From Rhodospirillales bacterium (GTDB taxonomy: Bacteria > Pseudomonadota > Alphaproteobacteria > Rhodospirillales_A > Casp-alpha2): a DNA stretch of 7,174 nt. The stretch is taken from assembly GCA_016763915.1 (NCBI GenBank), contig JAESSX010000096.1, positions 1 to 7,174 of the forward strand, written 5' to 3'. The position numbers were made by a program, and so were the translations under genes. Each line of letters starts with the position of its first letter. Positions within the stretch are counted from its first letter, which is position 1. The notes under the pieces were generated by a model. It was given only the letters and a program-made list of their open reading frames with translations. It did no database searches and was not told where the DNA came from. Shown here one piece after another: positions 5,520 through 7,174 of this stretch.

Positions 5520-6188
5520 ATGCGTGTTCTCTATCACCTTTGGATGTCGCCGCCGTGCCGCAAGGTTCGGGTCGTGTTGCGGGAAAAACAACTGGACTTC
5601 GAGTTGCGGCCTGAGAATATCTGGGAACGGCGCGCCGAATTTCTGGCGCTTAATCCGGCGGGCGATATTCCGGTGCTGGTGGAATCCGACGGCATGGCGA
5701 TTTCCGGCGGCGACGCCATCTCGGAATATCTCGACGAGGTTCATCCCGACCCTCCCCTGATCGGCCGCCAGGCCCTGGCCCGGGCCGAAGTGCGCCGGCT
5801 GGTCCACTGGTTTGACGACAAATTCGACCGCGAGGTGACGGAAAATCTGGTCGGCGAGAAAATGACAAAACGCTATCTCGGCCAGGGCGCGCCCGACGGA
5901 GCGGCCGTGCGCGCCGGGCACACCAATATCCACCATCATCTGGAATATATCGGCTATCTGACCGAACGCCGCCGGTGGCTGGCGGGCGATAATTTTTCGC
6001 TCGCCGATATTGCCGCCGCGGCGCATCTCTCAAGCGTCGATTATCTGGGGGACGTGCCGTGGGAGGACCACGAGGAAGCCAAGGACTGGTACGCCCGGGT
6101 CAAGTCCCGGCCCAGCTTCCGCGTCCTTCTGCAAGACAACATCCCCGGCGCGCCGCCGCAAAAACATTACGCCAACCTGGATTTTTAG
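5520..6188 (+). CDS. fzlA: FzlA-like GST-fold cell division protein
   Basis: In Caulobacter, FzlA is a GST-fold protein without shown glutathione transfer activity. It binds FtsZ at midcell, shapes its filaments and helps switch on division-wall synthesis; its C-terminal tail is needed. The 222-residue product has a thioredoxin-like N-domain (about 1-75: LYHLWMSPPCRKVR at 4-17, LNPAGDIPVL at 44-53, GGDAISEYL at 63-71) and a helical C-domain (about 86-205) with RAEVRRLVHWFDDKFDREV at 88-106, AAAHLSSVDYLGDVPWE at 166-182 and AKDWYARVKSRPSFR at 187-201. The tail ends HYANLDF, which I recognise as close to the FzlA ending HYADLDF. ATG 5520 gives the usual start just before LYH; the nearest purine-rich site, AAGGA at 5500-5504, is 15 nt away, so initiation may be weak. 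It is divergent from msrP and convergent with the TPR gene. A general GST-family enzyme is the alternative, less likely given the tail. Confidence 0.85.
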   Translation: MRVLYHLWMSPPCRKVRVVLREKQLDFELRPENIWERRAEFLALNPAGDIPVLVESDGMAISGGDAISEYLDEVHPDPPLIGRQALARAEVRRLVHWFDDKFDREVTENLVGEKMTKRYLGQGAPDGAAVRAGHTNIHHHLEYIGYLTERRRWLAGDNFSLADIAAAAHLSSVDYLGDVPWEDHEEAKDWYARVKSRPSFRVLLQDNIPGAPPQKHYANLDF

Positions 6189-6234
6189 CCATGTCCGTTC
6201 GCTCCCAATCCATCCCGCCGTTCCGGTCGGGCGT

Positions 6235-6246
6235 CATTGCGCAATG
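6235..6246. repeat. 12-bp perfect palindrome between convergent fzlA and the TPR gene
   Basis: CATTGCGCAATG is self-complementary and lies in the 62-bp gap between the fzlA stop (6188) and the TPR gene stop (6251). It has no loop and no adjoining T-run, so it is a poor intrinsic terminator. Imperfect copies of a GCCGTT-CCGGT motif flank it (6218-6227 and 6248-6258). No clear terminator for either gene is visible in the gap. Confidence 0.35.
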
Positions 6247-6250
6247 GCCG

Positions 6251-7021
6251 TTACCGGTTGGTTTTGACATCCATGTTTTCAAGATTTCGCCGGGCCGCAT
6301 CGGCGGCCGGGCCGTTGGGGTCGGCCTGGATCACGGCCAGCCAGTCCAGCCTGGCGCCGTCGTCGTCCTGGCGCAGCCTGCGCAGGCTGCCCCGTTCCAG
6401 CAACCCGTCCGGGTGCCCCGGTTGCAGAGCCAGCGCCCGTTCGACATCGGCCAGTGCCAATTCCAGCTTGTCGAGCAGCCGGTACGCCGAGGCGCGAAAG
6501 ACGAAGGCGTCGGCCGGGCGGTCTTCCAGCCCGATGACCCGGTTCAGGTCCTCGACGGCGCCGGCGTAGTCCCTGATTCCGGCGCGCGCCTGGGCGCGGT
6601 CGATCATCAGGGCGCTGTCGTCGGGCGCCAGCTTCAACGCCGCCGTCAGCAGGGCTTCGGCGCGGAACGATTGACCGGCCAGAATCCAGGCCTGCGCCGC
6701 ATGGGCGAGAAGCCCGGCCTTCACGTCGGCCTTGCGTTTCGAACGTTTCGCCAGCTTTTCCAGCCGTCCCGCCGCTTCCCGGTATTGCCCGAGACCCATC
6801 AACGCCGCCGCGATGCAGTGTTCGGCGGCTTCCCCGCCGCCCAGGTCGCGCCATCTCAGCGCCGCCTCGAAGGCATCCTTCGGCGCGTTGCCGGCCTGCG
6901 CCATACAGGTGCGGTACTGGCTGGCGTGATCGACTTCTTTTCCTGCCGCCGCATTTGGATCCATGCCGGTGAGGATGATTGCGACCAGAAGGCCGGTAAA
7001 AACAGGAACGATGTTTCCCAT
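6251..7021 (-). CDS. Exported tetratricopeptide repeat (TPR) protein
   Basis: No named function is recognised. With ATG 7021 the product has 256 residues. Residues 4-19 are a hydrophobic stretch followed by MDPNAAAG, which looks like a signal peptide with cleavage after AAA near residue 26, so a periplasmic location is likely. Helix pairs with the TPR pattern run from about 64-95, 103-133, 136-168, 169-202 and 203-235; the clearest is DAFVFRASAYRLLDKLELAL with ALALQP after it. TPRs bind other proteins, so a scaffold or chaperone role is plausible but unproven. C39 (QYRTCM) and C69 (AAEHCI) could form a disulfide. The start is uncertain: ATG 7066 would add 15 residues, several of them basic, suiting a signal peptide, while ATG 7135 would overlap the divergent gene. 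I prefer 7021 because the minus strand just upstream carries the -10-like TATAAA (7060-7055). None has a good ribosome binding site. Confidence 0.8.
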   Translation of the reverse strand: MGNIVPVFTGLLVAIILTGMDPNAAAGKEVDHASQYRTCMAQAGNAPKDAFEAALRWRDLGGGEAAEHCIAAALMGLGQYREAAGRLEKLAKRSKRKADVKAGLLAHAAQAWILAGQSFRAEALLTAALKLAPDDSALMIDRAQARAGIRDYAGAVEDLNRVIGLEDRPADAFVFRASAYRLLDKLELALADVERALALQPGHPDGLLERGSLRRLRQDDDGARLDWLAVIQADPNGPAADAARRNLENMDVKTNR

Positions 7022-7103
7022 GGGAGGTTTCTCGCTTTGTCGCTTGTCTCGGCCTTTATAACCCATATTTTTAGAAGCATGGATTGGGCCGGATTGTTTG
7101 GCC

Positions 7104-7109
7104 CGGAGA
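7104..7109 (+). promoter_or_regulatory. Ribosome binding site of the gene starting at 7116
   Basis: GGAGAA lies 6 nt before ATG 7116. It is the main reason for accepting this truncated reading frame as a gene. Further upstream, TTGTCT (7044-7049) and TATTTT (7066-7071), 16 bp apart, could be its promoter, but the match is weak. Confidence 0.5.
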
Positions 7110-7115
7110 ATACCC

Positions 7116-7174
7116 GATGACGGCGCCCGAAACACGCCCCGAAGATGGCGCCGAGACCGGCAACCATCTTTTCT
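7116..7174 (+). CDS. Start of an unidentified gene, cut by the right edge
   Basis: Only 19 full codons are visible: MTAPETRPEDGAETGNHLF. The first 15 residues are rich in Pro, Glu, Ala and Thr and probably disordered; TGNHLF may begin the folded part. There is no signal peptide or motif to name a family. A Shine-Dalgarno sequence at the right distance and the divergent arrangement with the TPR gene support it as real. An intergenic gap of 94 bp would separate the two starts if the TPR gene begins at 7021. Confidence 0.55.

Noticed and set aside
6059..7120. Plus-strand frame of 353 codons antisense to the TPR gene
   Set aside because: The minus strand encodes clear TPR units and a signal peptide; this frame has only shadow composition.

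Overview
The window is GC-rich chromosomal DNA, most probably from an alphaproteobacterium of the Rhodospirillales type. The main reason is a clear homologue of FzlA, the GST-like cell-division protein known from alphaproteobacteria. GC-rich codon use, the Tat-dependent MsrPQ system and an FzlA ending in an HYANLDF tail fit this. The species cannot be named from the sequence.

Layout from left to right: (1) 1-448, minus strand: the 5' part of a radical SAM/SPASM-type gene that runs off the left edge. It looks damaged: the first cysteine of the CX3CX2C cluster motif is a glycine, and the middle of the protein seems to be missing. (2) 449-906: a long gene-free region upstream of polA. It holds an AT-rich patch, three tandem 10-bp repeats with a fourth copy further on, an array of eight helically phased 11-bp GACGAC-type units, a DnaA-box-like site and a probable sigma70 promoter. 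(3) 907-3708, plus strand: polA, full length with all three activities' motifs intact. (4) 5348-3702, minus strand: msrP then msrQ, the periplasmic methionine sulfoxide reductase pair. msrP is interrupted by a single in-frame TAG; msrQ is intact and its 3' end overlaps the 3' end of polA by 7 bp. (5) 5349-5519: a divergent promoter region with a perfect 15-bp palindrome. (6) 5520-6188, plus strand: fzlA. (7) 7021-6251, minus strand: an exported TPR protein convergent with fzlA. (8) From 7116, plus strand: the first 19 codons of an unidentified gene.

The genes are mostly separate housekeeping units (DNA replication and repair, envelope protein repair, cell division) rather than one pathway; only msrP-msrQ form an operon. 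The two things most worth attention are the phased-repeat regulatory region in front of polA and the two minus-strand genes that appear to be decaying (radical SAM gene and msrP). I see no phage, transposon, CRISPR, tRNA or rRNA sequence.
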